A stretch of DNA of 29,388 nt from an uncultured Eubacterium sp. (lineage in GTDB: Bacteria; Bacillota; Clostridia; Lachnospirales; Lachnospiraceae): the NCBI GenBank assembly GCA_910584645.1, contig CAJUAU010000033.1, positions 1 to 29,388 on the forward strand, read 5' to 3'. Of the stretch, positions 1 to 8,469 are shown one piece after another; the first letter of the stretch is position 1, and each line of letters starts with the position of its first letter. The notes beneath the pieces are model-generated. The model worked only from the letters and a program-made list of their open reading frames with translations. It was not told the origin of the DNA and searched no databases. A program made the position numbers and the translations under genes.

Positions 1-3000
1 ATGGAAGCCCCGGTCTTTTCTTTTACCACCCGGTCCTGGCTGTCGTATTCTACGGCTGTAGTGACACCGTTGTAGTCGGTGCTCCTTTCCAGCCTTCCAT
101 ACCGGTCGTAGGCTCTTGTGGCGATGCTTCCGTCTGCCTGGATGGTTTTTATCAGCCTTCCCGCCCCGTCATATTCATAGGAGGTCACGTTTCCATTGGC
201 ATCCTCCACGGCGCAGAGGTTTCCTGCCCTGTCATAGGTGTAGGAAGCTGTCCCGGAAGCGGGGTTTTCCACCCGGACCAGCCGGTCCGCCCCGTCGTAG
301 GTGTATTCTGTTTTTGTTCCGGCAGCGTTTTTCTGCCAGATGGTGCGCCCCCTGCCGTCGTATCCGTTTTCCACACTGCTCCCGTCGGGATAGGTGGTCT
401 TTACCCGGTTCCCGGCTCTGTTGTACTCGTAGGTTGTGGTGTTTCCCTTTGCATCCGTCACCCCGGTCAGGAAGGAATACTTGTTGTAGGTGAACTTCGT
501 CGTGTTTCCTTCTGCATTCGTGACGGAGGTGTTGCGGTTTAAGGCGTCGTAAGTATAGGCCGTCTGCGCCCCGGCGGCATTCGTCACGGAGGTTACGTTG
601 TTATTCCGGTCATAGGCGTAAGTGGTGCTGTTTCCCCGGCTGTCCGTGCTTTTTAGCAGGTTTCCCACCTTATCATAGGTATAGGCCTGGCTCTGTCCGA
701 GACGGTTTACGGATCCTGTCACACGTCCTTCCGGATCATAGGCAAAGGTCTCGGTGGTGCCGTCTGCATAGGCCACCCTGCTGACTTCCCCCTGTCTGTT
801 GTATTCGTAGGCGGTCCTGCGCCCCTGGGCGTCTGTGGATGCCGTCATCTGCCCCAGCAGGTTCCTCTCGATGGCGGTGACATTTCCTTCAGGATCTACC
901 GTCTGGGCCAGGTCCCCGGCTTCATCATAGACATACCGGGTGGTGCGTTCTTCCGTGCCTTTTTCTGTCTCCACATGGCGGGTCTGGGTGAGCCGGTTCC
1001 CTTCTTCGTCATACGTATACGTTGTTTTGGTCCCGGCGCTGTCCGTGCTCTGGACCACGTTCCCATCCCCGTCATACTGTGCCGACGCCAGGGTGCCGAT
1101 GGCATCCGCGATGCTGGTGACGCAGCCGTTTTCATCGTGTTCGTAGCTGGTTGTGTTTCCGGCAAGATCTGTGGTCTCTTCAATGTTTCCTGCCTCGTCG
1201 TAGTCGATGAGGATCTCCTCGTCCCCGGACTTCATGGCAGTGATGAGGTTTCTCCCGTTGTATGTGTTTTTCAGCGTGTTTCCTTCCGCATCCGTGACGG
1301 AGGTGATATTTCCGCTGCCGTCATAGGCGTATTGGGTTGTATTGCCGTTGGCATCCGTTTTTGTCAGCAGGTTTCCGCTGCCATCGTAGGTGTTTTTTGT
1401 GGTGTTCCCGTTGGCGTCGGTCTGCTGCAGGATGTTTCCCCGCTCATCGTATACATAGACCGTGCTGTTCCCCAGACGGTCTTTTACCACCTGGGTTTTT
1501 CCCTGGATGTCATAGCCGTACTCCGTCCGGTTTCCTTCCGCGTCGATGATGGCCGTCAGGCGTCCGTCTTTGTCGTACTCGTTTCTTGCCACGGCAGCTC
1601 CCGATGGATCGGTGATCCCGGTGAGGTTGTGCTCCCGGTCATAGTGGAAGGTGACGGTGCGCCCTGCCGGATCCGTCACTTCTGCCAGATTCCCCGCCTC
1701 ATCGTAGGCATACCGGGTCTGTTTTCCGGCCGGGTCTTCCGCACAGGTGATCCGGTCCTCGGAATCCCTGGTAAAGGTGATGCCCCGCCCGTCTTCGGAA
1801 TGGTAGCCGTCCCTGTCCACCCGGATGATATTTCCATACCTGTCCTCCATCTTTGTGACACCGGTGGCAGCGCTGAGATAGATGGCTGTCCCTTCTTCGG
1901 TGGTCAGCTTGTAGTTTACCTGCTGGTACATGGAGGTGTCCGGCAGGAGCATTTCGGTGTCCTGGATCACCGCAAGGTTGTTTCCGTCGATCTCTAACTT
2001 TACTTTCGGATTTGTCACACAGCGGTAGCCCAGCTCCACCTCATGGATCGGCACAAGCTCCCGCCTGTCCGGTGTCATGGTCAGTTCAAACCGGTCGCTG
2101 GTCCCGTCGCCGTAGGCGATGATGATGTCGTGGCTCTTTGTCTCGTTCAGGCGGTATCCCGGCGCGAACCAGGATCCGGCGATGGTCAGCTTGTACCCCT
2201 CATGCAGCGGCGTTGTCTCGGAGAGTGTCATTCCCTGCATGCCGAGGTTCCAGCCGATGCCGAAATCTCCTTTGTTCTTATTGGCACTGCTGTAGCTGCG
2301 GTTTACGTTGATCTTTGCCCCGCCCATGGCGGCTGTGATGTCCGTGAATCCCAGGTTCATGGCCCCTGTTTTTAAACTTCCCTCGACTACGTATTTCCGG
2401 GTGACGCGGCTGCGGTTCCCTCCCTTGTCCACCACGCTTAAGCGTACCTCATAATGCCCGTTTGGCAGCATGGTGGTGTCCAGATGTCCCAGGGTCTGGT
2501 GCTTTTTCGGCTCTGTGGACTGTTCCAGGAGAATGAAGTCTTCTGCCCCGCAGACCCGGTACTCCAGGGTGTAATAGTCCATTTCTTCTGCATCGTAAGC
2601 GGAACCTGTGATATCCACTGGCTCTGTCAGTATGGCTTCTCCCTTCGGGGAGTCAAAAGCTGCCACCGGCGGGTTTTTGTCGTTATCATGGTAGAATACA
2701 CATTCTTTCGTATCCTTTACCAGTTCCCCATTCTGGTCAGCTCCCCTGGCAGTGACCGTAACTTTCCCAGCTTTTCCTTTTGTAAAAGAGACTTGTTTCG
2801 TTTTGGATGCGATCACTTTCCCATCTATTTCAATGACTACACTGTCTTCTTTAACAGTAAATGGCAGTGTGACATATGCCGTAATCTCGGATCCCACAAA
2901 GGCAATATCCTGGGATAAGGTGAGGCCAAAACTACGGTTTAATATTTCATCCAGTTTTTCATGGTCCACTTCGGGCAGGCCCGGCTGGGGTGCTGCCGAC

Positions 3001-6000
3001 GGTTCCGGTGACGGCTTTATTGTCGGTGCCGCCGTTGGTGACACTGTAGCCTCCGGTGTTACTGCCGGAGTTTTTGCCGGTGCCGCCGTTGGTGACACTG
3101 TAGCCTCCGGTGTTACTGCCGGAGTTTTTGCCGGTGCCGCCGTTGGTGCCTCTGTGGCCTCTGGCGTTACTGCTGGTTCTGGTGTGTTTTCCGGTGCTGC
3201 CGGAACCACCACCGGTTCCTGACGAATCACTTCGGTAACCGTGACCGTGGTCTCTTTCTTTTCGATGATATATTCAAAGGAAGCAGTGGCAGTGGCTTTA
3301 TTCCCGCTGGCGTCACTGGCTTCTAACTGAACCTCGTACTCCCCGGCTTCCATCTCCGACGCATCCAGGCTGCCCAGAAGGGTTTCTTTTTCCATTTCTT
3401 CGGTTCCGGTGGTGATCACTTCATAGGCACCGCTTCCAGCTTTCCTGCTGCTGAGCACGTACTGTGCCAGATGTCCTTCTCCCTGCGCCGTCCCGTATAT
3501 ATGGATCTGCTTTTCTGTTTCATCGTACACGATGCCGGTGATCCCAGCCTCCAGACGATAGGTGCTTTCTATGGTTTCATTCCGCTTTTCCACATAAAGC
3601 AGCAGTCCGCTGCTGGCTTTGTTCCCTGTCTGGTCCTCCGCCGTCAGCCGTATCTCATAGATTCCTTCTTCCAGCGTGTGGATGTCCAGAGTCCCCAGAA
3701 CTTCATTTTCCTTTTCCTCGGTTCCTGCCGCGATGGTTGTCTCTGTTTCTTCCCCCTGTCTGCGGCAGGTGAGTGTGTATCTGGCAAAGGACGTCTCGTC
3801 TTTTACAGTTCCTTTGATCTGTACGCTGGTCCCGATATCAGAGCCGCTTCTGGGAGCGGTAATGACTGCAGTGGGGGCGGTTTTGTCCCGGCGGTCTGCC
3901 ACCTGGATCTTTATGGTCTTTTCGGACACGTTGCCCCCGATATCCTCTGCTTTTGCGGTTACGGTTATTGTCCCTTCCTTTTCCGGCTGAAAGCGCACCT
4001 GTCCAAAGGAGGACAGAACGGTCTTCCCATCTATTTTCATCTCAAAGCTGTCAACCCCGTAATCGTCTTCTGCATATCCCTGGATATATACTTCTTCTCC
4101 CAGATTGATCTCCAGTTTTTCTGGCAGAATGTATACGGTCGGTGGGTTCTTATCCTCTATTTCTTTATAAGAACGGCATTCCGCTGTCTTTACTACCGCC
4201 ACAGATGGAAAGGACAGGGCCCCCTCTATATCCTCTGCCATGTACCGGATCAGGTAAGTCTCCCCCATTTCTACTTTGTTCGGGATCTTTCCCTCTGTCC
4301 AGCTGCTGTCCTGAAGTTTTTTATAGCTGTACCATTCTTTCCGGATTCCTTTTTTTCCGTCTTCCGGATGATCTTTGTCCTCGGCATGGTAGTCCACTTT
4401 AAGAATACATTTTGCAGGATCTGCCGCATCTTCCACTGCTTCCGCCCGGACTTTGGCAGAGGGTCTCTGATGAACCAGAAGGAGTTTGTCTGCTCCCTGT
4501 TTTTCTGACCATTTTCTATAGTCTTTCAGCGCTTCGTTTTCTCCGGCGGGATCGTCACAGACACTCAGCCAGACCGCATAGGCTCCCGGATCTTTAAATA
4601 TTGTAATAGGATCCTTTTCCTCCCGGATGACCATCTCCTTTTTATCTCCCGCGACGTCAAACAGATCCGGCGTGTATTCGTATACCCATTTTGCTTCACA
4701 GATCTGGTCGCCGTCTTCGTCCTGATAGTAATTTTTATATGCCACCCTGTCATCGGTGGTGATATAGGTATCGATCTCCGTATCCTCTGCCAGCAGGCTT
4801 TCGGTCAGCCGTTCTGATAAACGGTCCATCTCTGTTCCCAGATCCTCCACAGAGTACACGGCCCCGCCTGTTCCCGCCGCATTCAGAAGGCTGCGGTACT
4901 GGTCTGCGTTCTCCTCATTTCCGATTCCGTCAAAGGAAGCCTTGTTTTCGATCAGGACTTTCGCCAGATCCCCGGTCTGTTCTGCAGAGGCCAGTTCCGG
5001 GATCTCTTTTTCACTGATGTTCACAACGTAATGGGATGCCCCTTCCCGCCAGGAATACCCGGATAATATATCCGACAGGCTCTTTCCTTTTACCGTGCGC
5101 ATGATAATATTGCGGAAGGTAAAGTAAGACTGCTGGTCGCAGTTGTGGCTTCTGTGGGCCGTGATCGGACCAAAGCCATAGCCATAATCGTTTTCCGGCA
5201 GCACAAAGCTGTCAATCACCAGTTTGTCCCCATCCCAGACCGAAAGTGTCCTGCGGTCCACCTCGATACGGAAATGGTGTTCCTCAAAGAGATTGCCCAG
5301 TGGAAAATCCCGGATCAGTTTTCCATAATTCTGTACATTTGAATATTTTCCGTCCCGGAATGCTTTCAGATCTTTGGAATCGATCTGCACCAGTTTCAAT
5401 CCCGACTGGCTTACGAGAATGCAGAAGCCCTGGATCGTATTTTTTTCCTCGGATACGGTGGCATTAAATAAAAAACCTCCGCCTTCCATACTGTGCCAGT
5501 TCGTGCTGTCTTTCTGCAAGTCAAATTCAAAGGTCTTCTGACCAGGGTTGTCATCCCTTACATACAGGAAGTCCCTAAATGGTCTGGCTGAATACCCCAT
5601 CATTTTTATATCTTTTTCCTGAAATACAATATGCCGCTCCAGATTAAGGGAACTCCAGTAGTCTTTATAGTTTAAATGATCAAATTCCTGCCAGGCAAAT
5701 CGGTCCTGTGCTGTCAGAACCGAGGTTTCTGCCACATCAATACGGGCATCGATGCCCTTTTCATTTAGGGTCTTTTTCAGCTCTTCTGCTTTTTTTCCGT
5801 ATAATTCCAGTTTTTCCCGGTCTGCCTCCCCCACTGTGAATACAATATCTGCGGCGCGGGATCTTTGTATGTCCACTTCTGCCCTGGGTGCCTTATTCAC
5901 CACCTCAAACACACAGCCCTCACCCGGCTTTTCCTCTGTATCTGCCTTCCGGCGGGCATCCTCTGGAAGCAGCTTCGGGATCGTATCCTCAAAAATTTCT

Positions 6001-7754
6001 TCAGTCTCCAGGTAAACTTTGTATTTTCCTACTTTTTTTGTGGTATAACGGAGGTCTTTTTCATTTCCCTCCTGGACAAGGGTTTTCTCATCTTCGGAAA
6101 AGGTGCCGTCGTGATTGGCATCGTAATAGATATACCAGTTTCTTATTCCGATCTCATCCCCGTCGGGAGAGCAGGACTGGTCCTGGACCGTGACCGCTGC
6201 CTCTCCTTCCCTGTTACGCTCCAGTATCCTCTTCTCTAACGCAAATTCTGCCACTGGCGGGTCATCCCTGACTATGGTTAATTCCCTTTCTGCCAGTTTC
6301 TCTGTAAATCCCTCTTTTGCCGTGAGGATGACCTTGTATCTTCCCGGTTCCGTAAATATCATTTCCCGGTGAAAACCGTCGCTGGCCTCCAGGTCAGTCC
6401 GGCAGCATTCTCCAGCGGACTCTCCTTCTTTTTCCACACTCCAAAGAAGATCTTCTTTTTTCAGATTTTGTGTATTGGCGATCTGTTCCAGGTCAAGTAC
6501 TACCTTCCGGTTCTGCTTCAGATTTCCTGACACCTTCAGCTCTACCTGCGGCCTCAGCAGAAAATCCAGCACATCATAGTCCCCTGCACCGGAATTGATG
6601 TTGATCAGAGTTCCATTGATACACACCTGTTCCGCGATGATCCTTCCCCGCAGGTTGACCTCGTTGGCATTGATCCGCACGCAGCCCTTCGGGGCATACA
6701 GTACGGCATCCATCGTTATATTAGTGCCATTGATCATGATATCTCCCTGCTCTGACATCATGAAGATCTGGGAATTTTTGTGGGTGGTCAGCTGGTTTAC
6801 GTTGTATATGATGTTTTTACCTGCCGCTATGATCCCCTTCCCATCGAAAGTGGTAGCGTTAAAATTGATGTCTCCCTCAACATACAGGGACTTGTCCACA
6901 GAAATCTTATCGCTTCCAAAGGACTGGTCTGCCTTATAATGTTTTCCTGTTTCCAGGATATGCTGTCTGACTTCCCCGGTGATATCCGGCATCTCCTGGG
7001 CTTCCACACCTTCGCTGGATGACTGGATCTTTCTGGCTCCCTCCATGCTGGATGTCTGGACCGATATGTTCCCAGCTGCCTTCAGGTTTCCCTGGATGTC
7101 CAGTGTCGTTCCCTGATAGATAAAGTTTCCATTGGTATGTATATCCCCTGCGATATTGGTTTTATATGTGTACAATGAGATCCCGTTATCCGACCCTGAG
7201 AATATGGTTTTGTTGAGTCCGTCCCATTTGGGCGGAAAGATAGACGAAGCTGCTCCAGGCTCTGGTGACGGCGTACTTCCGCTCTCTTCGGGATCTTTGT
7301 TGTCTTCTCTGCTCTTTTCATCCGTCAGTTCTATCTCCTGGGGCACTTTCGGCACCCCGTCCCCGCCGCTGGCGATAAATCCAAAGCTCACGGTCTGTCC
7401 CTTTTCGATGGCCGCATTGTATGATTTGGCAGATATCCTGCAATACCCTTCTGTTTCCTGGGAGATATCTGCATTCCATATGTTTTCTATTTTTCCCTGA
7501 TACTGGAACGTGAGCTCCCAGAGATTCTTTCTCTGGCCGCTCTCATTTGTTATGGATACATTTACGCTGGCAGAATTTCCCCAGCTGCCCATGTTCTGGT
7601 ACAAAATCCTGCATCCCCCGGAAATGTATTCTTTTTCTGTCTGATTACTCTCTTCCTGAGGTGACGCATATGCCTCCTGGGGGATCATCCCTGCCAGAAT
7701 GGCAAATACTAATATAAATGCGACACTTTTTTTGATTTTCTTTCTAATTTTCAT
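1..7754 (-). CDS. Giant secreted YD-repeat (RHS-type) protein with CBM2-like module, 3' end outside window
   Basis: An open frame of 2584 codons starts at ATG 7754 (AAAGGAAAGGG Shine-Dalgarno just upstream) and runs off the left edge without a stop. Residues 1-27 form a signal peptide (KIRKKIKK, hydrophobic core, AYA). Residues about 43-142 resemble a CBM2 cellulose-binding module (W-x-N, IWNAD, YNAAIEKG, VSFGF). A Gly/Asn-rich beta-helix-like stretch follows (about 190-400), then PKD/Ig-like strands, a LamG-like region (about 690-890), Ig-like domains (about 1220-1500), a Pro/Thr/Ala linker with 18-residue repeats (about 1510-1585), another Ig-like domain, and an RHS entry segment (about 1786 on: NRSYSS, GDFGIGWN). 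From about 1968 to the edge there are more than 20 YD repeats (GNxTxYxYD). Such proteins form large surface shells or polymorphic toxins; the variable C-terminal tip is not visible here. Any role in cellulose or plant-fibre adhesion is inferred from the CBM2-like module. Neighbouring tandem Spo0A-like boxes may regulate it. Confidence 0.9.
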   Translation of the reverse strand, partial: MKIRKKIKKSVAFILVFAILAGMIPQEAYASPQEESNQTEKEYISGGCRILYQNMGSWGNSASVNVSITNESGQRKNLWELTFQYQGKIENIWNADISQETEGYCRISAKSYNAAIEKGQTVSFGFIASGGDGVPKVPQEIELTDEKSREDNKDPEESGSTPSPEPGAASSIFPPKWDGLNKTIFSGSDNGISLYTYKTNIAGDIHTNGNFIYQGTTLDIQGNLKAAGNISVQTSSMEGARKIQSSSEGVEAQEMPDITGEVRQHILETGKHYKADQSFGSDKISVDKSLYVEGDINFNATTFDGKGIIAAGKNIIYNVNQLTTHKNSQIFMMSEQGDIMINGTNITMDAVLYAPKGCVRINANEVNLRGRIIAEQVCINGTLININSGAGDYDVLDFLLRPQVELKVSGNLKQNRKVVLDLEQIANTQNLKKEDLLWSVEKEGESAGECCRTDLEASDGFHREMIFTEPGRYKVILTAKEGFTEKLAERELTIVRDDPPVAEFALEKRILERNREGEAAVTVQDQSCSPDGDEIGIRNWYIYYDANHDGTFSEDEKTLVQEGNEKDLRYTTKKVGKYKVYLETEEIFEDTIPKLLPEDARRKADTEEKPGEGCVFEVVNKAPRAEVDIQRSRAADIVFTVGEADREKLELYGKKAEELKKTLNEKGIDARIDVAETSVLTAQDRFAWQEFDHLNYKDYWSSLNLERHIVFQEKDIKMMGYSARPFRDFLYVRDDNPGQKTFEFDLQKDSTNWHSMEGGGFLFNATVSEEKNTIQGFCILVSQSGLKLVQIDSKDLKAFRDGKYSNVQNYGKLIRDFPLGNLFEEHHFRIEVDRRTLSVWDGDKLVIDSFVLPENDYGYGFGPITAHRSHNCDQQSYFTFRNIIMRTVKGKSLSDILSGYSWREGASHYVVNISEKEIPELASAEQTGDLAKVLIENKASFDGIGNEENADQYRSLLNAAGTGGAVYSVEDLGTEMDRLSERLTESLLAEDTEIDTYITTDDRVAYKNYYQDEDGDQICEAKWVYEYTPDLFDVAGDKKEMVIREEKDPITIFKDPGAYAVWLSVCDDPAGENEALKDYRKWSEKQGADKLLLVHQRPSAKVRAEAVEDAADPAKCILKVDYHAEDKDHPEDGKKGIRKEWYSYKKLQDSSWTEGKIPNKVEMGETYLIRYMAEDIEGALSFPSVAVVKTAECRSYKEIEDKNPPTVYILPEKLEINLGEEVYIQGYAEDDYGVDSFEMKIDGKTVLSSFGQVRFQPEKEGTITVTAKAEDIGGNVSEKTIKIQVADRRDKTAPTAVITAPRSGSDIGTSVQIKGTVKDETSFARYTLTCRRQGEETETTIAAGTEEKENEVLGTLDIHTLEEGIYEIRLTAEDQTGNKASSGLLLYVEKRNETIESTYRLEAGITGIVYDETEKQIHIYGTAQGEGHLAQYVLSSRKAGSGAYEVITTGTEEMEKETLLGSLDASEMEAGEYEVQLEASDASGNKATATASFEYIIEKKETTVTVTEVIRQEPVVVPAAPENTPEPAVTPEATEAPTAAPAKTPAVTPEATVSPTAAPAKTPAVTPEATVSPTAAPTIKPSPEPSAAPQPGLPEVDHEKLDEILNRSFGLTLSQDIAFVGSEITAYVTLPFTVKEDSVVIEIDGKVIASKTKQVSFTKGKAGKVTVTARGADQNGELVKDTKECVFYHDNDKNPPVAAFDSPKGEAILTEPVDITGSAYDAEEMDYYTLEYRVCGAEDFILLEQSTEPKKHQTLGHLDTTMLPNGHYEVRLSVVDKGGNRSRVTRKYVVEGSLKTGAMNLGFTDITAAMGGAKINVNRSYSSANKNKGDFGIGWNLGMQGMTLSETTPLHEGYKLTIAGSWFAPGYRLNETKSHDIIIAYGDGTSDRFELTMTPDRRELVPIHEVELGYRCVTNPKVKLEIDGNNLAVIQDTEMLLPDTSMYQQVNYKLTTEEGTAIYLSAATGVTKMEDRYGNIIRVDRDGYHSEDGRGITFTRDSEDRITCAEDPAGKQTRYAYDEAGNLAEVTDPAGRTVTFHYDREHNLTGITDPSGAAVARNEYDKDGRLTAIIDAEGNRTEYGYDIQGKTQVVKDRLGNSTVYVYDERGNILQQTDANGNTTKNTYDGSGNLLTKTDANGNTTQYAYDGSGNITSVTDAEGNTLKNTYNGRNLITAMKSGDEEILIDYDEAGNIEETTDLAGNTTSYEHDENGCVTSIADAIGTLASAQYDGDGNVVQSTDSAGTKTTYTYDEEGNRLTQTRHVETEKGTEERTTRYVYDEAGDLAQTVDPEGNVTAIERNLLGQMTASTDAQGRRTAYEYNRQGEVSRVAYADGTTETFAYDPEGRVTGSVNRLGQSQAYTYDKVGNLLKSTDSRGNSTTYAYDRNNNVTSVTNAAGAQTAYTYDALNRNTSVTNAEGNTTKFTYNKYSFLTGVTDAKGNTTTYEYNRAGNRVKTTYPDGSSVENGYDGRGRTIWQKNAAGTKTEYTYDGADRLVRVENPASGTASYTYDRAGNLCAVEDANGNVTSYEYDGAGRLIKTIQADGSIATRAYDRYGRLERSTDYNGVTTAVEYDSQDRVVKEKTGAS
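3025..3186. repeat. 54-bp tandem repeat (three copies) in the RHS-type gene
   Basis: Three adjacent 54-bp units start at 3025, 3079 and 3133, each opening GGTGCCGCCGTTGGTG. The first two are nearly identical and the third has diverged. Each unit encodes 18 residues of the Pro/Thr/Ala linker (TPAVTPEATVSPTAAPAK) between the Ig-like domains. Unit number could change by slippage or recombination without shifting the frame. Confidence 0.9.
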
Positions 7755-7784
7755 ATCCCTTTCCTTTCTTTTACTTTTTTCTAC

Positions 7785-7790
7785 ATTATA
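7785..7790 (-). promoter_or_regulatory. Candidate -10 element of the RHS-type gene
   Basis: The minus strand reads TATAAT here, 31 bp ahead of the ATG at 7754. At 17-bp spacing the -35 position reads TAGTAT, which is poor. This suits a promoter that needs an activator; the tandem Spo0A-like boxes lie about 30 bp further upstream. Confidence 0.5.
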
Positions 7791-7842
7791 AGGGATATGC
7801 ATGGTAGATACTAGTTTTTATCTATAATTTCGGGAACTTTCG

Positions 7843-7859
7843 TTCGACAATTTTCGACA
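7843..7859 (-). promoter_or_regulatory. Two tandem Spo0A-type boxes
   Basis: On the minus strand this reads TGTCGAA-AAT-TGTCGAA: two exact copies of the 0A-box consensus TGTCGAA in the same orientation, 10 bp apart. A 10-bp tandem arrangement is known from the Bacillus subtilis abrB promoter. The pair lies 53 bp upstream of the -10 of the RHS-type gene, reads forward toward that gene, and overlaps the likely promoter zone of the divergent membrane-protein gene. Which gene is controlled, and whether up or down, cannot be read from the sequence. Confidence 0.65.
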
Positions 7860-7959
7860 TATTATGACAAAACACAGGGTGGGGCAGGGGAAACCCCACG
7901 GTTCTCCGCATGATTTTCTATTTCCTGCATACACTAAAACCAATACGAGGAGGGATAGC

Positions 7960-8469
7960 TTGAAATATTCATTAAAGACAATTGAGCTCATCAGTTTTAT
8001 CACCGCCAGCCTGCTGGGAGTGGTCTTTCATTTTATCTATGGCTGGAGTGGGGAAAATGGAGTGGCGGGACTTTTCTTTCCCGTCAATGAATCCACCTGG
8101 GAACACTTGAAACTGATCTTTTTCCCAATATTACTTGTGTCCATCGGGGAATATTTTATTTTTCATACCAGATACGACAACTTTATCTGCGTGAAGCTTC
8201 TGTCCGCCCTGCTGGCCATGGTACTTACCGTAGTCTGCTTTTATACTTATATTGGTGTTTATGGAAAAAACAGTGATGTCATGAATATTCTGATCTACTT
8301 TCTGTCCATGGCAGCCGCCTACCGTTATAGCTGCCGTGCCCTGACCGGCAGGAAGGGAACCCGTTTCCCTTCCACGGTCTGCTACTGGGGATTTGTCGCC
8401 CTGTGCTTTGTATTTTTTATCTTTTCCTTGTTCCCACCCCATATTGGCCTGTTCGCTTCTCCGGTGTGA
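7960..8469 (+). CDS. Small polytopic membrane protein, DUF6512-like
   Basis: I place the start at TTG 7960 because GAGGAGGG (7947-7954) sits at ideal spacing. An in-frame ATG at 7864 would add 32 polar residues with no clear ribosome-binding site. The resulting 169-residue protein begins MKYSLKTIELISF and has four or five hydrophobic segments (ITASLLGVVFHFIYGW, LIFFPILLVSIGEYFIF, LLSALLAMVLTVVCFYTYIG, ILIYFLSMAAAYR, and a C-terminal segment FVALCFVFFIFSLF). The FFPVNESTWEHLKL motif between the first two helices is what I associate with the DUF6512 family, whose function is unknown. It is transcribed away from the RHS-type gene, and its TGA directly abuts the stop codon of the convergent amt gene. 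Family assignment is from memory; a membrane location is clear. Confidence 0.75.
   Translation: MKYSLKTIELISFITASLLGVVFHFIYGWSGENGVAGLFFPVNESTWEHLKLIFFPILLVSIGEYFIFHTRYDNFICVKLLSALLAMVLTVVCFYTYIGVYGKNSDVMNILIYFLSMAAAYRYSCRALTGRKGTRFPSTVCYWGFVALCFVFFIFSLFPPHIGLFASPV

Noticed and set aside
975..1997. Plus-strand open frame of 340 codons
   Set aside because: It is antisense to the YD-repeat region, whose periodic composition keeps other frames open. It has no ribosome-binding site and no recognisable protein pattern.
3025..3186. CRISPR-like spaced repeats
   Set aside because: The units are directly adjacent without unique spacers and keep the reading frame of a Pro/Thr-rich linker.
3471..4508. 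Plus-strand open frame of 345 codons
   Set aside because: It lies opposite the Ig-like part of the giant minus-strand gene, is rich in Cys, Phe and His as antisense frames often are, and has no start signal.
7879..7899. GTGGGG/CCCCAC hairpin before the membrane-protein gene as a riboswitch or terminator
   Set aside because: It is a single 6-bp stem without a T tract or any known aptamer sequence. It may affect the leader, but nothing supports a named element.
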